DNA of 64,000 bases. Origin: Rhodospirillales bacterium. GTDB taxonomy: Bacteria > Pseudomonadota > Alphaproteobacteria > Acetobacterales > Acetobacteraceae. The stretch lies in assembly GCA_025352665.1 (NCBI GenBank), contig JANXSM010000138.1:1-64000 (forward strand), in the 5' to 3' direction. Made by a program: the position numbers and the translations under genes. Below the pieces are notes generated by a model. The model had not been told where the DNA came from. It saw nothing but the letters and a program-made list of their open reading frames with translations, and ran no database searches. Positions 40,593 to 49,773 of this stretch are shown here, one piece after another (positions within the stretch are counted from its first letter, which is position 1; each line of letters starts with the position of its first letter).

Positions 40593-41051
40593 TCATGGCC
40601 CAATTTTATTGGTTTCGAGTGCCTGCACCTTCGCCAAGCGGCGTTGGTGGCGTGGAGCATTGCTGAAGCGGGCCGTCAAAAATCTTTCGATGAGTTCTAA
40701 GGCGAGGGCAGACCCGACCACCTTTCCGCCCAGGCAAAACACGTTCATGTCGTCATCTTCAACGCCCTGATGGGCGGAGAACACATCATGAATGAGCCCG
40801 GCGCGCACACCGGAAACCTTATTTGCAGCAATCGACGCGCCGACGCCGCTGCCGCAGAGCGCGACGCCACGCTCGACTTCCATCGCGGCGACGGCCCTGG
40901 CCAAGGGAACGACAAAATCTGGATAATCATCGCCGGGGGCTAACTGATATGCTCCGAAATCCACGATTTCGTAACCCGATTCACGCAGCGACTCCGTCAG
41001 TTCCTGCTTCAGGGCAAACCCACCATGATCTGCGGCAATTCCAATACGCAT
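40593..41051 (-). CDS. rpiB: Ribose-5-phosphate isomerase B
   Basis: A 152-residue RpiB/LacAB-type isomerase interconverting ribose-5-P and ribulose-5-P. The start at 41051 has a strong AAGGAGAA site. It shows the nucleotide-like opening RIGIAADHGGFALKQEL, then a catalytic Cys in GVALCGSGVGASIAANK and DDDMNVFCLGGKVVG. Uninterrupted. It is encoded between the ruined tpiA and gnd. Confidence 0.93.
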   Translation of the reverse strand: MRIGIAADHGGFALKQELTESLRESGYEIVDFGAYQLAPGDDYPDFVVPLARAVAAMEVERGVALCGSGVGASIAANKVSGVRAGLIHDVFSAHQGVEDDDMNVFCLGGKVVGSALALELIERFLTARFSNAPRHQRRLAKVQALETNKIGP

Positions 41052-41104
41052 CACGGCTTCTCCTTGCATCGAGGATGGCTCGGGAAATAATCGGCCTCGC
41101 GTTT

Positions 41105-41834
41105 TCTTCGTGGCCGAGAGGATGATTTAAAGGCGGGAGCGGGCGCCTGGCCGAGAAAGCCGGTAACCCTGCGGCAGTGCGAGGATCGTGCGCGGGTTGG
41201 AGGGTTTGACAGACCCACCATAAAGAACCGGCACCCTATCTTCCCTCCGTACCCAACCGTGCATCAAAACAGTCACTGGTATGCGCATGAACTTCTATGA
41301 TCTCCTCGAAAGTCAGTGTGTGGCTAGACCCTTTGGTCAAGGCGGCTCATAGCCAATTGCGGTATCGGATGAAGTCGCCCCTTCGGGCGCGCCGCCGGCA
41401 ACCTGATCGCCGCAGACAGTCAAGTCCTTACAGGCTTGCTGCTGCGATTGCGTTTCGCCGATGCAGATGACCGCCAAAAGCCCCGCGCACCGCGCGGCCC
41501 TCGCCTTGAACGCGAAAATCGCATCGGTGTCGTCATGATGCTGACGACGTTCTGAATGCCCCACGATGACCCCGGAGACGCCAACACCTTGCAACATTTT
41601 GGCGCTGATGTCGCCGGTGGAGGCGCCAGTGATCGCCGAGCTGCAATCCTCCCCGCCGATGGCATTGCTGCCGGCCGCCACCTGAACCGAACGCGAGATC
41701 AAGATCGCCGGCAGGCAGTTCAGAAAGTCGGCAGAAGGCGGCGCTGCCTTCACGGAAACGGCAACAAGCTCGATCTCGCCAAGTTGGACTGCCATCCCGT
41801 GCATTCTCCAGTTTCCGGCGATTGATATCCGCAT
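41105..41834 (-). pseudogene. tpiA: Triosephosphate isomerase, degraded along its length
   Basis: The frame from 41834 gives GNWRMHG (the catalytic Lys of NWKMHG is Arg, residue 10), GHSERR with the catalytic His, and IGYEP. TGA then replaces the Trp of YEPVWAIG near 41340. Beyond it, in shifting frames, come TFEEIIEVHAH, DARLGTEGR with a TAG, and VPVLYGGSVKPSN-RTILALPQ, the normal C-terminal order. At least one Lys replacement, two stops and two frameshifts make it non-functional. It lies upstream of rpiB in the same operon. Confidence 0.88.
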
Positions 41835-41888
41835 TTGATCCTCGAAAATGATACGCGGCGAACGGCGAACGCTCTGCAGTGTGAGGAT

Positions 41889-42291
41889 CAGGCGTTGACC
41901 AACGTGATGCCCTAATGGGTCAGCAATCTGTCATCAAAGCTCTGAACGATCACCACGGAGGCGTCGGACGCCTGACCGTTTTCGACCTTCTGACGATCGA
42001 CGTCGATGTCCGCCAGTCGGTCGTCCCAATCGATCTCCTTCACCGATAGCGGTGCGCGGCAGGAGTGGGATCGACTCTCAGCCGTCTAAGATTGAGCGGT
42101 TCTGTCCGATCAACCGGTCGCTGGATGAGGCCCTACCTCAAGTACGAAAAAGCGGCCGACGCAACGGTGCCGTTTGCTGATCCGCTTGGCCCGCCTCGAT
42201 TTGCGGCGGAGGCGCTAAGTGACTTAACTGCTCGAGTGTCACAGGCTCAGGTCGATCGTTAGCATTCGGTGGGATCTTCTCTTCAGTCATT
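41889..42291 (-). pseudogene. Remnant of an unidentified gene
   Basis: The start at 42291 overlaps the stop of the upstream gene (TAATG). It reads MTEEKIPPNANDRPEPVTL and on to APLRRPLFRT before losing frame. A later stretch in another frame, VKEIDWDDRLADIDVDRQ to VIVQSFDDRLLT, could be its C-terminus. Neither part was recognised. The coupling indicates it once belonged to the same operon as the preceding membrane protein. Confidence 0.4.
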
Positions 42292-42292
42292 A

Positions 42293-42822
42293 TGTCTCCT
42301 GTTGTCCGGGCTTTTGATCGTTACGGGCAGCTGGTCGAGTTGGTGAGCGGGGGACAGTCGTACTTTCAGTCGGCGCGGACGAACTGCCGGTATGCGCTGC
42401 CACGTGCTGGTTCCCCGTGAATTCTAGATTAGCCAGGAGTACAATCAGCAGAAGCGCCAAGTAAAAGAAGATCCGATGCTGGATTGCCGATGGTATGCTA
42501 ACGACGGGGGCGATCTTGGCCGATAGGGCATCGGAACCTAGCTGCTGCGGTAGGCGCGCGATCAGGCCAGTGGCGATCGCCCTAGTATCTAGCCGCGACG
42601 AAGGTCGACCGGGTAGTGCCACGATGAAGGCGGCCAATCGTTCGGTCGCCGTCTTCGCGGCAAGCGGGCCAAGTTGGCCGTTTCCTGCCAAGGATCCAGA
42701 TCCAGTCGCGCCAGAGCCGACAGGACGCTAAGCATCATGCCGTTCTTCTCCTCCCGGATCGGCGCGAATAAAAAATCATCGAATTCAGGACCAAGAATTG
42801 AAGCCGAAGATAAGTTTGTCAT
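42293..42822 (-). pseudogene. Uncharacterised single-pass membrane protein, frameshifted
   Basis: The start at 42822 gives MTNLSSASILGPEFDDFLFA and LSVLSALARLDLDPW. A frame change near 42690 then leads to LAAKTATERLAAFIVALPG, a hydrophobic helix FFYLALLLIVLLANLEF and a Pro-rich tail ending QQET. The parts fit one protein of about 175 residues. It resembles conserved hypothetical proteins found in this bacterial group, but no function is known. A TATAAT box and the conserved 20-bp motif lie upstream. Confidence 0.6.
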
Positions 42823-42869
42823 TTTGACCACCAAAGCTGCTTGCAGCTTATCAGCAAGTTTCCTTACAG

Positions 42870-42875
42870 ATTATA
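42870..42875 (-). promoter_or_regulatory. -10 promoter element TATAAT
   Basis: A perfect TATAAT on the minus strand, 48 bp before the 42822 start. A good -35 is not obvious. The conserved 20-bp motif (site C) ends about 21 bp upstream, at or just before the -35 position, a typical place for an activator or alternative sigma contact. Confidence 0.55.
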
Positions 42876-42896
42876 CGGAGCGTCGACGCGCCCCAG

Positions 42897-42916
42897 GCAG
42901 GCTCGGAAACTACTCA
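42897..42916. promoter_or_regulatory. Conserved 20-bp motif, site C
   Basis: GCAGGCTCGGAAACTACTCA, 75 bp upstream of the membrane-protein pseudogene start and just upstream of its TATAAT box. Same orientation as sites A and B relative to the downstream gene. Confidence 0.6.
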
Positions 42917-43097
42917 GGCCTGGCGAGACGAAATTTCGGGATCCTGGCGGTTGCACTGCCTATTCTCGTTGGCGCCTACGCCGTAACACTTGCGTTTCAG
43001 GCCGTTGACCGTCGGCGTGGTCATCACTCTTCGGCTCCAGGGACCCGCGTTCGATGAACGCGGGTCGCAGCGTTTCGCAAGCCGTACCTACGTATGT

Positions 43098-43937
43098 TTA
43101 GTTGGCCAAAGGGGCCTTTGTCGTGGTCTCACCGTTGGGCAGGGCGCCTTTGTCGGCCTTTTCCATGATGTTCAGGAACGGCCTGATAATGTCGATCGGC
43201 ATCGGGAAAACGACGGTCGAGTTCTGCTCTGCGCCGATTTCGGTCAGGGTTTGTAGATAGCGAAGCTGCATCGCCGCCGGAGTGCTGCCCAGGATCTTGG
43301 CCGCGTTCACCAGCGTCTGCGCCGCCTGGAACTCGGCTTCGGCATGGATGATCTTTGCCCGGCGGTCCCGCTCCGCCTCCGCCTGCTTGGCAATCGCCTT
43401 GACCATGTTCTCGGTCAGTTCGACGGTCCTGATCTCGACGTTGCTCACCTTGATGCCCCAGGTTTCCGTCTGGCTGTCCAGGATCGCCTGAACGTCGGTG
43501 TTGAGTTTCTTTCGCTCGGACAGCATGTCGTCGAGATCGTGCTGTCCAAGCACCGAACGGAGTGTCGTTTGCGCCAGCATGTTGGTGGCCGGCAGATAGT
43601 CCTGCACCTGGATGATGGCGTACTCGGGGTTGACAACGTTGAAGTAGAGAACGGCGTCGACCTTCATGGAGACATTGTCGCGTGAGATCACGTCCTGGGA
43701 GGGAATCTCGACGACCTGGATGCGCAGGTCGACGCGAATCATCTCCTGGACCCAGGGAACCATCAGGACCAGGCCCGGGCCTTTGACACTCTGGAAGCGG
43801 CCGAGCGTAAACACGACGGCACGCTCGTATTCCCGCAGGATCTTGAAGGTCGACTTCGCCAGGATCAGAATAATCAGGAGAATAACGGGAACCACGTAGA
43901 GATACAGTGGTACTGCGAAGACGGAAGTTGAGCTCAT
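43098..43937 (-). CDS. Slipin/SPFH (stomatin, Band 7) family protein
   Basis: A 279-residue membrane-anchored SPFH protein. One N-terminal hydrophobic segment (LYLYVVPVILLIILIL) precedes the Band 7 domain (REYERAVVFTLGRF, VKGPGLVLMVPWVQ, TLRSVLGQHDLDDMLSERKK) and a charged coiled-coil (KAIAKQAEAERDRRAKIIHAEAEFQAA). The start at 43937 is preferred because the longer frame adds no domain sequence. Such proteins scaffold membrane microdomains and usually pair with a NfeD protease-like partner, which is not present here. A small membrane protein gene lies 80 bp upstream. Confidence 0.9.
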   Translation of the reverse strand: MSSTSVFAVPLYLYVVPVILLIILILAKSTFKILREYERAVVFTLGRFQSVKGPGLVLMVPWVQEMIRVDLRIQVVEIPSQDVISRDNVSMKVDAVLYFNVVNPEYAIIQVQDYLPATNMLAQTTLRSVLGQHDLDDMLSERKKLNTDVQAILDSQTETWGIKVSNVEIRTVELTENMVKAIAKQAEAERDRRAKIIHAEAEFQAAQTLVNAAKILGSTPAAMQLRYLQTLTEIGAEQNSTVVFPMPIDIIRPFLNIMEKADKGALPNGETTTKAPLAN

Positions 43938-44017
43938 CGGGACGATTTCCTTGATTATAAAGCCTGCCTGGTAAAAGGCGGTCGGCACGTGGCGCGGATA
44001 TCAACGCCGGTCTGGGG

Positions 44018-44227
44018 CTATCGTTCGTCCGGCCGGGGCGCCTTCGAATTTCGGCTTCGTCGATGACGAAGCATCCGTCGAATGGCCCAGCCGATGCCGG
44101 AGATGGACATCAGCGCACCGAACGCTACAAGCAGGCTTCCATCCGAAAGCATGAGCACGGTAAAAAACGCTACGACCGCCGCGGCGACGATATACCTGTT
44201 TTCGATCAGCGATCGGGATATCTCCAA
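44018..44227 (-). CDS. Small two-helix membrane protein
   Basis: A 69-residue protein with two hydrophobic segments (IVAAAVVAFFTVLML and LLVAFGALMSISGIGWAI) and a very basic tail (RRMLRHRRSRNSK), consistent with an inner-membrane hairpin. It is upstream of, and in line with, the slipin gene and may be co-transcribed. No family recognised. Confidence 0.55.
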   Translation of the reverse strand: MEISRSLIENRYIVAAAVVAFFTVLMLSDGSLLVAFGALMSISGIGWAIRRMLRHRRSRNSKAPRPDER

Positions 44228-44603
44228 CAGTGTGTGCGCCCGAACCGAAGGGACGCAGCACGCGACGGCCGACCGGTCTCCCGCTACGCTGGCAGAACGC
44301 CGTATTCCAGTCGGGGCATCAGTAAGAGTTATAGTAGCCCCAGTGCGGACCGCTCCAGATCAGCATGACGAACAGCACAAGAAGCAGGATGCAAAAGCCA
44401 CCAAAGGCTGACGACGCTAATAGTAGGGCCGCCGGTATCCATAGTTTCCTCCGCTACAGAATAGTGAAAATCAATAAAATAGATCAAACTTCATTTAATT
44501 GCGATTGACGCAGAGAGTGGCCGGGCGAGTTTTCTCGAACGTGGGCACGCCGGCCGAGCAGTACAGTTGCATTTTCTGGCGGGTTCTGAATCAATGGGTA
44601 ACC
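44228..44603. other. Intergenic region with small hydrophobic ORF remnant and AT-rich IS flank
   Basis: Leftward at about 44320-44444, one frame reads a hydrophobic stretch ending WSGPHWGYYNSY. This resembles tiny membrane proteins, but it lacks an in-frame start, so it is probably a broken gene. Positions 44455-44510 are unusually AT-rich and likely mark the left flank or end of the IS701-type element. Confidence 0.4.
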
Positions 44604-44616
44604 ATGATTCAGAACC
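44582..44616. promoter_or_regulatory. Perfect 12-bp inverted repeat over the transposase start
   Basis: GGTTCTGAATCA (44582-44593) and TGATTCAGAACC (44605-44616) pair perfectly around an 11-base loop. The transposase ATG (44604-44606) sits at the loop/stem border. In RNA the hairpin would hide the start region, as in IS elements that damp transposase translation from read-through transcripts. Confidence 0.6.
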
Positions 44617-45664
44617 TGATGACTGGCGGCCCATTGACTGAGAACACCCTGTCGTTGTGGGCAGCGTCGTTGCAGGAGGCGAAGCGGCGCATCCGCCCGC
44701 TGTTTACGCAAGATCGTGTCGCGACCTCGGCAGGCCAATTCATCGATGCGCTGCTGGGCAACGAACCCCGCAAGACGGGATGGATGTGCGCTGAGGCAGC
44801 GGGCGATGGTGGGCCCTGGCGACAACAGGCCCTGCTGGGTCGTGGATGATGGGATGCTGACGCTCTACGCGGCATCGTTCGTGATTTCGTGGTCGAGCAT
44901 CTGGGCGATGACGACGCGGTCCTGGTGATTGATAAGACAGGCTTTCTCAAGCAGGGCAAGGCTTCGTGCGGCGTGGGGCGGCAATACACGGGGTCGGCTG
45001 GCAAGATTACGAACTGCCAGATCGGGGTGTTCGCATCCTATGTGTCCAGCAAGGGCCACGCCTTTATCGACCGAGCGCTCTACCTGCCGAAAGCCTGGTC
45101 GTCCGATCCAGACCGCTTGGCCGCCGCCCGTTTACCAGAGACGGTTGCGTTTGCGACTAAGCCCAGGCTGGTCGCGGAAGCGGTCGCGGCCGGTGTTCCG
45201 TTCGCCTGGGTGGCGGCCGACGGCGTGTATGGCGTAGGTGAACTTGAGGCAACACTGCGTCGTGCCGGCAAAGGCTACGTCCTGGGCGTCGCCGAGATCC
45301 TTGTTGCAGGCGAAGCGAAAGACATTGCCGAGGCGCTACCCGCCGCGTTCTGGAAGCGCCTGTCGGCAGGTCATAGGACGAAAGGTGAGCGGCTCTATGA
45401 TTGGTCCTACTGCCCGCTCGCCGATCTCGACGCTGCCGAATACGACGCCCCGGTTCGAGGTCCCTGGACCCGGGGCCTACTGATCCGATGCAGCCTTGTC
45501 GATGGAGAACTTGCCTACTTCACCACCTGGTGCCCTGGGCGAACACCCATCGAGACGTTGGTCCGGGTCGGGGGCACACGCTGGCGTGTCGAGGAAGGTT
45601 TCGAGACCACCAAGAACGAGCTCGGTCTCGATCATAACGAAAGCCGCTCCTGGCATGGCTGGCA
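44604..45664 (+). pseudogene. IS701-family transposase, frameshifted and 3' truncated
   Basis: From ATG 44604 the frame reads MIQNLMTGGPLTENTL and EAKRRIRPLFTQDRVATSAGQ. It loses frame near 44847 and resumes with VVEHLGDDDAVLVIDKTGFLKQGKAS (first catalytic Asp; the family has DETGFLKQG), WVAADGVYG and WRVEEGFETTKNELGLDHNESRSWHGWHRH. Several codons are missing in the LGV-EILVAGEAKDIAEALP region. It ends abruptly at about 45664, where the opposite-strand SnoaL gene's coding sequence begins. The C-terminal third and right end are absent. Confidence 0.85.
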
Positions 45665-46208
45665 CAGGCACGTCCGGCGACAGCACGGCGCCGCCGAGCG
45701 ACGGCACATAGGCCAAATAGCGATACCCCTCGGCAAAACTAGCCAACTTTGCGTCATCGAGCAAAACCGCACGCCCCGGCTCGAGCGGATCGAGTCGGTC
45801 CTTTTCGTAGATCGGCACGCGGATTCGAATGCGCCATCCATCCGGCATGCGCAGGAAGCGATCATGAAACTGGCCGTAGCAGGTGACATCGACCGGCACG
45901 TCGCCGACATGGGCGCGCACCATCAGGATCATCCTTGTTTCTGCCACCGCGCGATCGCCGGACAGCGTGATCGTCGATGCGCCGATGAAATGCTGCGCCC
46001 GCGCGCCCCGTGCGGCAGCGGCGATCGAGCGGATAACGAACTCTTCGGCAGCACCGACGAACCACGTCGTATGCATCGTGGCATCCGCGGTGAAGTAGGC
46101 ATGCAACCGATCCCAGCGCCCGGTGTCGCGGAACGGACCCCAATCATTGACCACCCGCGTGATCGCGGCGCGATCCAGCAGTCCTGCCAGAGTGTCGGCG
46201 TCGTTCAC
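45477..46208 (-). CDS. SnoaL-like (NTF2-fold) protein, C-terminus replaced by IS sequence
   Basis: A 243-residue frame starting at GTG 46208. Residues 1 to about 180 form an NTF2-like fold of the SnoaL_4 kind (AITRVVNDWGPFRDTGRWDRLHAYF, QHFIGASTITLSGDRAVAET, DGWRIRIRVPIYEKDRLDPL). The end, from about 45664 down to 45477, is antisense IS701 DNA, so the native C-terminus is lost. Homologues act as small-molecule cyclases, isomerases or non-haem oxygenase partners. Its GTG overlaps the upstream MFS stop (GTGA). A paralogue with the same MFS coupling is at 52071. Confidence 0.75.
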   Translation of the reverse strand: MNDADTLAGLLDRAAITRVVNDWGPFRDTGRWDRLHAYFTADATMHTTWFVGAAEEFVIRSIAAAARGARAQHFIGASTITLSGDRAVAETRMILMVRAHVGDVPVDVTCYGQFHDRFLRMPDGWRIRIRVPIYEKDRLDPLEPGRAVLLDDAKLASFAEGYRYLAYVPSLGGAVLSPDVPVPAMPGAAFVMIETELVLGGLETFLDTPACAPDPDQRLDGCSPRAPGGEVGKFSIDKAASDQ

Positions 46209-47541
46209 GGGTGTGTCTCCAGTTCGCTAGCGGGAATGGCCATGGCGGAGGCATCGGGGACGGCGTCCGGCCCGAGATGCTGTGGCATGAAGCGGATCGT
46301 GGCCACCACCACCAGCGCCACGGCACAACCGATCAGATATTGATACATCGGCGCGTCCAGCCCGAGATCGCGCGACATCAAGGCCAGCACCAGCGGCATC
46401 AACCCGGTGAAGATGGCGGTGCCGATGCTGTAGGGAAAGGCAAAGCCACTTTGCCGGATGGCGGTTGGGAACAACGAGGCGATCATGCTGGGGATGATGG
46501 CGTGCATGCACCCGGCCGACAGTCCGACCACCATCATTGCGTAGATCAACGCCGTGCTGTCGGGTGCCAGCGTCGGCAGCAGATGGAAGAACCAGAGCGA
46601 GATGGCGGCATTGGCCAGCGTGGCCGCACCCAGCGTGCGCGCGATGCCGAAGCGGTCCCGCAGGCTGCCCCATACCGGCATCAAAAGGATGAACACGCCG
46701 ACACCGAGCGAGTTGGCGGTGAACACCAGACCTGCGTTGAAATGCATCTGGCCGATCAGATAGGTGGGCATAAACTGAAAATAGACAGAACTGGTCGTCG
46801 AGAACACAAACACCGCTGCGACAGCGAACAGGCACTGCGGGCGATAGAGGCGAAGTATGGTCGCGAGCGGCATGCCGCGCGAGATCTGGCACGAGTTGCG
46901 GATCTCTTCGAACATCGGTGTCTCGGAGAGGCTGCGGCGCAAATACGCGGCGACCAGGCCGAAGGCGCCGCCGAACAGGAACGGCAGCCGCCAGGACAGC
47001 GACGACCAGGAAGGATCGAGTTCGGCGATCTGCCGCGCGAACAAGGCGGCAAAGGTGCCCATCAACAGGCCGCAATTGGTCATGCCCTGGAACACGCCGC
47101 CGGAAAATCCCAGACGGTGCCTCGCTGCATGCTCACTGACAAACACAGCGGCCCCGGCAATTCGCCCTCCACCGCGCAGCCTTGCAGGACGCGCAAAAAC
47201 AGCAGCATTGCCGGAGCCATCCAACCGACCATCGCGTAGGTCGGCAGCATTCCCATCGCGAAGGTGGGGATGGACATCAGCAGCACGGTGAAGATGAACA
47301 ACTTCTTGCAACCGATCCGGTCGGCGTAGTGTGCGATGATGATCCCGGCGATCGGGGGGACCATATAGCCGAGAGCGAAGATGCCGAAGACCTGCACCTG
47401 CTTCACCCAAGACGAGGCTCCCGGCGGAAAGAACGCCAGACTGATCGACACGGCCACGAACACATAGACGCTGAACTCGAAATATTCCAGGCACGCACCA
47501 AGCGAGGCCAGGAACAGATTCCGATTCTCTTTGCTGAGCAT
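46205..47541 (-). pseudogene. MFS transporter (metabolite:H+ symporter type), frameshifted
   Basis: The N-terminal part from 47541 reads LFLASLGACLEYFEFSVYVFVA, RIGCKKLFIFTVLLMS and FLRVLQGCAVEGELPG. A frameshift near 47130-47150 then moves to VFVSEHAARHRLGFSGGVFQGMTNC and a further seven or so membrane helices, ending at 46205. Together they give about 445 residues, a normal ProP/ShiA-like symporter with the motif-A-like Asp-Arg-x-Gly-x-Lys. The substrate is probably an organic acid; the stop overlaps a SnoaL gene. As read, full-length protein is not produced. Confidence 0.82.
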
Positions 47542-47668
47542 TGCCCGCATTCTCCCTCAAACACTGCCGTCGGCTTCCCGCAACAGGGCCGATTTTGTTC
47601 CTCATCATAATATCCCGCGACACCTACGCCGGCAGTCGTTAAAAATGATCGAGCGATACCTGTCAGGC

Positions 47669-48042
47669 ATACCTCATCAAGCTGCGTCATTTGCCCGGCC
47701 CGCTGGCCGTCGTCGCAACAGGCAGCATCCGGGCGGCGGCCAAGCATCTCGGACTCGGCCAGCCGGCATTGAGCCGCAGCCTGCGTGATCTGGAGCAGGA
47801 ACTTGGCATACCGCTGCTGGAACGCCGCGCCGGTGAGGAGATCGCGCAGCACCGGGGCGACGTGCGCGGCGGGATTACCGTGTTCCTGTCCAGCCTGTCT
47901 CACCTGGCATTGCTGCCGTATGCCCGGCCCAGCTTCACCCGGCGCTACCCACGTGTCGTGATAAGCGTTGCCGAAGGCCCCTATCCGATGGTCGCGTAAC
48001 GGCTGGCGGACGGCACGATGGATTTCTGCGTGGCCCGCTGAG
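47669..48042 (+). pseudogene. LysR-type regulator remnant
   Basis: The frame reads IKLRHLPGPLAVVATGSIRAAAKHLGLGQPALSRSLRDLEQELGIPLLERR, the LysR helix-turn-helix. It then jumps (deletion) into ligand-domain sequence SHLALLPYARPSFTRRYPRV. TAA (47998-48000) follows PMVA where Gln is expected before RLADGTMDFCVA. Most of the effector domain is missing. It is divergent from the MFS gene and was probably its regulator. Confidence 0.75.
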
Positions 48043-48084
48043 CAGCAGCACCCTGGCACCCAGACTGCGGCTTCGATTGCGCGG

Positions 48085-49005
48085 GTGCGGCGGATCGACG
48101 TTCATCACCACCCGGTGCCACCGGCCAATGTGGAAGCGGTGGCGCAGTCGAGCGGTCTGATCCCGCCCTTACGCACCTGGTCGCCGGAGACATCGCTGGC
48201 CGACATGGACCGGGCCGGGGTGGAGACCGCGATGCTGTCGGTGCCCGGCAGTGGCCTGTGGCTGCCCGATGCCGCCACCAACCGCCGGGTCGCGCGGGCC
48301 TGCAACGAATACATGGTGGGGATGGTGGCCCAATATCCTGGCCGCTTCGGGTTCTGGGCAGCACTGCCGCTGCCGGACATGGAGGCGAGCCTGCAGGAAC
48401 TGGCCTACGCGCTCGACACGCTGAAGGCGGACCTCGTCGGCCTGTTCACCAACTACGGCACCAAATGGCTGGGAGACGCCAGCTTCGCGCCACTGTTCAC
48501 CGAGCTGAACCGCCGCCAAACCGTCGTGTTCAACCATCCCAACACGCCCACCTGCTGCGGCGGGCTGATCGCGAACGTGCCCGAAGCGACCGTCGAGGAC
48601 GGCACCGACACTGCCCGCACCATCGCCAGCCTGCTGTTCACCGGCACCGCGGGACGCACGCCCAACGTCAAGCTGATCTTCTCCCACGCCGGCGGCACCA
48701 TGCCGACGTTGATCGAACGTTTCGTGCTGCTCAGCCGCCAGGCCAACATGGCGCAGATCACCCCCAATGGCGTGCTCGATCAGATCGGCCGGTTCTTCTA
48801 CGACACCGCGCAGTCTGCCAACCCAGAAGCGCTTGGCCCGTTGTTGCAGATCGTTCCGTTACGGCAGCCGGTGTTCGGCACCGATTTTCCCTATCGCACC
48901 AGCATCGAATACGTCGCAGCCCTGGACGCGTGCGGGCTGTCAGAACAGCAGTTGGCGGAGATCGGCCGGACCAACAGTCTTGTATTGGTGCCGCGTCTTG
49001 GATGA
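48085..49005 (+). CDS. Amidohydrolase-family (ACMSD-like) hydrolase or decarboxylase
   Basis: A 306-residue TIM-barrel metal enzyme of the amidohydrolase 2 family. Metal ligands are seen in RIDVHHHPVPP (His-x-His), VVFNHPN, IFSHAGGTMP and GTDFPYR (Asp). Relatives decarboxylate or hydrolyse aromatic-derived carboxylates. The GTG at 48085 is set by homology to the first strand, but there is no ribosome-binding site: the 5' side runs straight into the LysR remnant, so the native start region may be deleted and expression is uncertain. Confidence 0.8.
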   Translation: MRRIDVHHHPVPPANVEAVAQSSGLIPPLRTWSPETSLADMDRAGVETAMLSVPGSGLWLPDAATNRRVARACNEYMVGMVAQYPGRFGFWAALPLPDMEASLQELAYALDTLKADLVGLFTNYGTKWLGDASFAPLFTELNRRQTVVFNHPNTPTCCGGLIANVPEATVEDGTDTARTIASLLFTGTAGRTPNVKLIFSHAGGTMPTLIERFVLLSRQANMAQITPNGVLDQIGRFFYDTAQSANPEALGPLLQIVPLRQPVFGTDFPYRTSIEYVAALDACGLSEQQLAEIGRTNSLVLVPRLG

Positions 49006-49078
49006 CACCTCGCCGGCCTCAAAAAAAGATTTTGATACGAAATATTGAGCTCGGTGTTGTTGTGCTTTAGGCTTCGGT

Positions 49079-49754
49079 ATGCCGCGCTCAGCACCTCCCG
49101 CATCCAGCCTCACTCAGGGCGCCTGCGAGCGGCTGCGTGCGGATCTGCTGGCATGCCGTCTGCGGCCGGGGGCCAGGTTGAAAATCGGAGACCTCTGCGA
49201 AAGTTAGCCTGAGCGCCGTCCGCGAGGCGCTATCGCGGCTGACGTCCGAAGGCCTGGTCGTCGCCGAGCCGCAGCGCGGATTTCGGCTGGCCCCCATTTC
49301 TGCCGAGGAGCTGCGCGACCTCACCATGGTTCGCTCCCGGATAGAGAGCCTCTGCCTGGATCGGACGATCGCCAATGGCGACGTGACGTGGGGGGCCAAC
49401 CTCGTCGCCGCCATGCATCGTCTGCTGCGAACGCCGCAACGCGAGCCGCCGGATCAGCTGCGGATGAACGAAACCTGGTCGGCGGCCCATGACGCCTATC
49501 ATGAGGCCCTGGTGAGCGCCTGCGACAGCCCATGGCTGCTTCGGCTGAGGCGGCTGCTCTATGCACAGAGCGAGCGTTATCGCCGCCTCTCGGTGCCGCT
49601 CTCCGAAAGTGCGCGCGACATCGATCGCGAGCACCAGGACCTCGTGGACTCAGTCCTCGGGCGTGACGTGAGGCGGGCGCAGTTACTGATGCGCCAACAT
49701 CTGGACCGCACGACGCAGGTGCTGCTGCGCCAAAGTTGGGCCAGTGCCGCGTGA
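49079..49754 (+). pseudogene. GntR-family regulator (FCD type), frameshifted
   Basis: From ATG 49079 the frame gives SLTQGACERLRADLLACRLRPGARLKIGDLCE, then breaks at 49203 inside the helix-turn-helix. The shifted frame continues LSAVREALSRLTSEGLVVAEPQRGFRLAPIS and an FCD domain (LVSACDSPWLLRLRRLLYAQSERYR) to RQSWASAA. A small deletion in the recognition-helix region causes the frameshift, so no DNA-binding regulator can be made. Confidence 0.82.
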
Positions 49755-49773
49755 AACGAGCGCGGCCAGATGA

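Noticed and set aside
45477-45664. A fusion of SnoaL domain with a new C-terminal domain.
   Set aside because: The extra C-terminal residues are the antisense reading of IS701 transposase DNA.
17927-47541. Frameshifts as sequencing or assembly error.
   Set aside because: Long genes such as xfp, pgi, zwf and the Liv fusion are open, while neighbours have clean in-frame deletions, multi-codon losses and catalytic substitutions that base-calling errors do not create. A few single frameshifts (MFS at 47140, SnoaL at 52540, hydroxylase at 54715) could still be errors.
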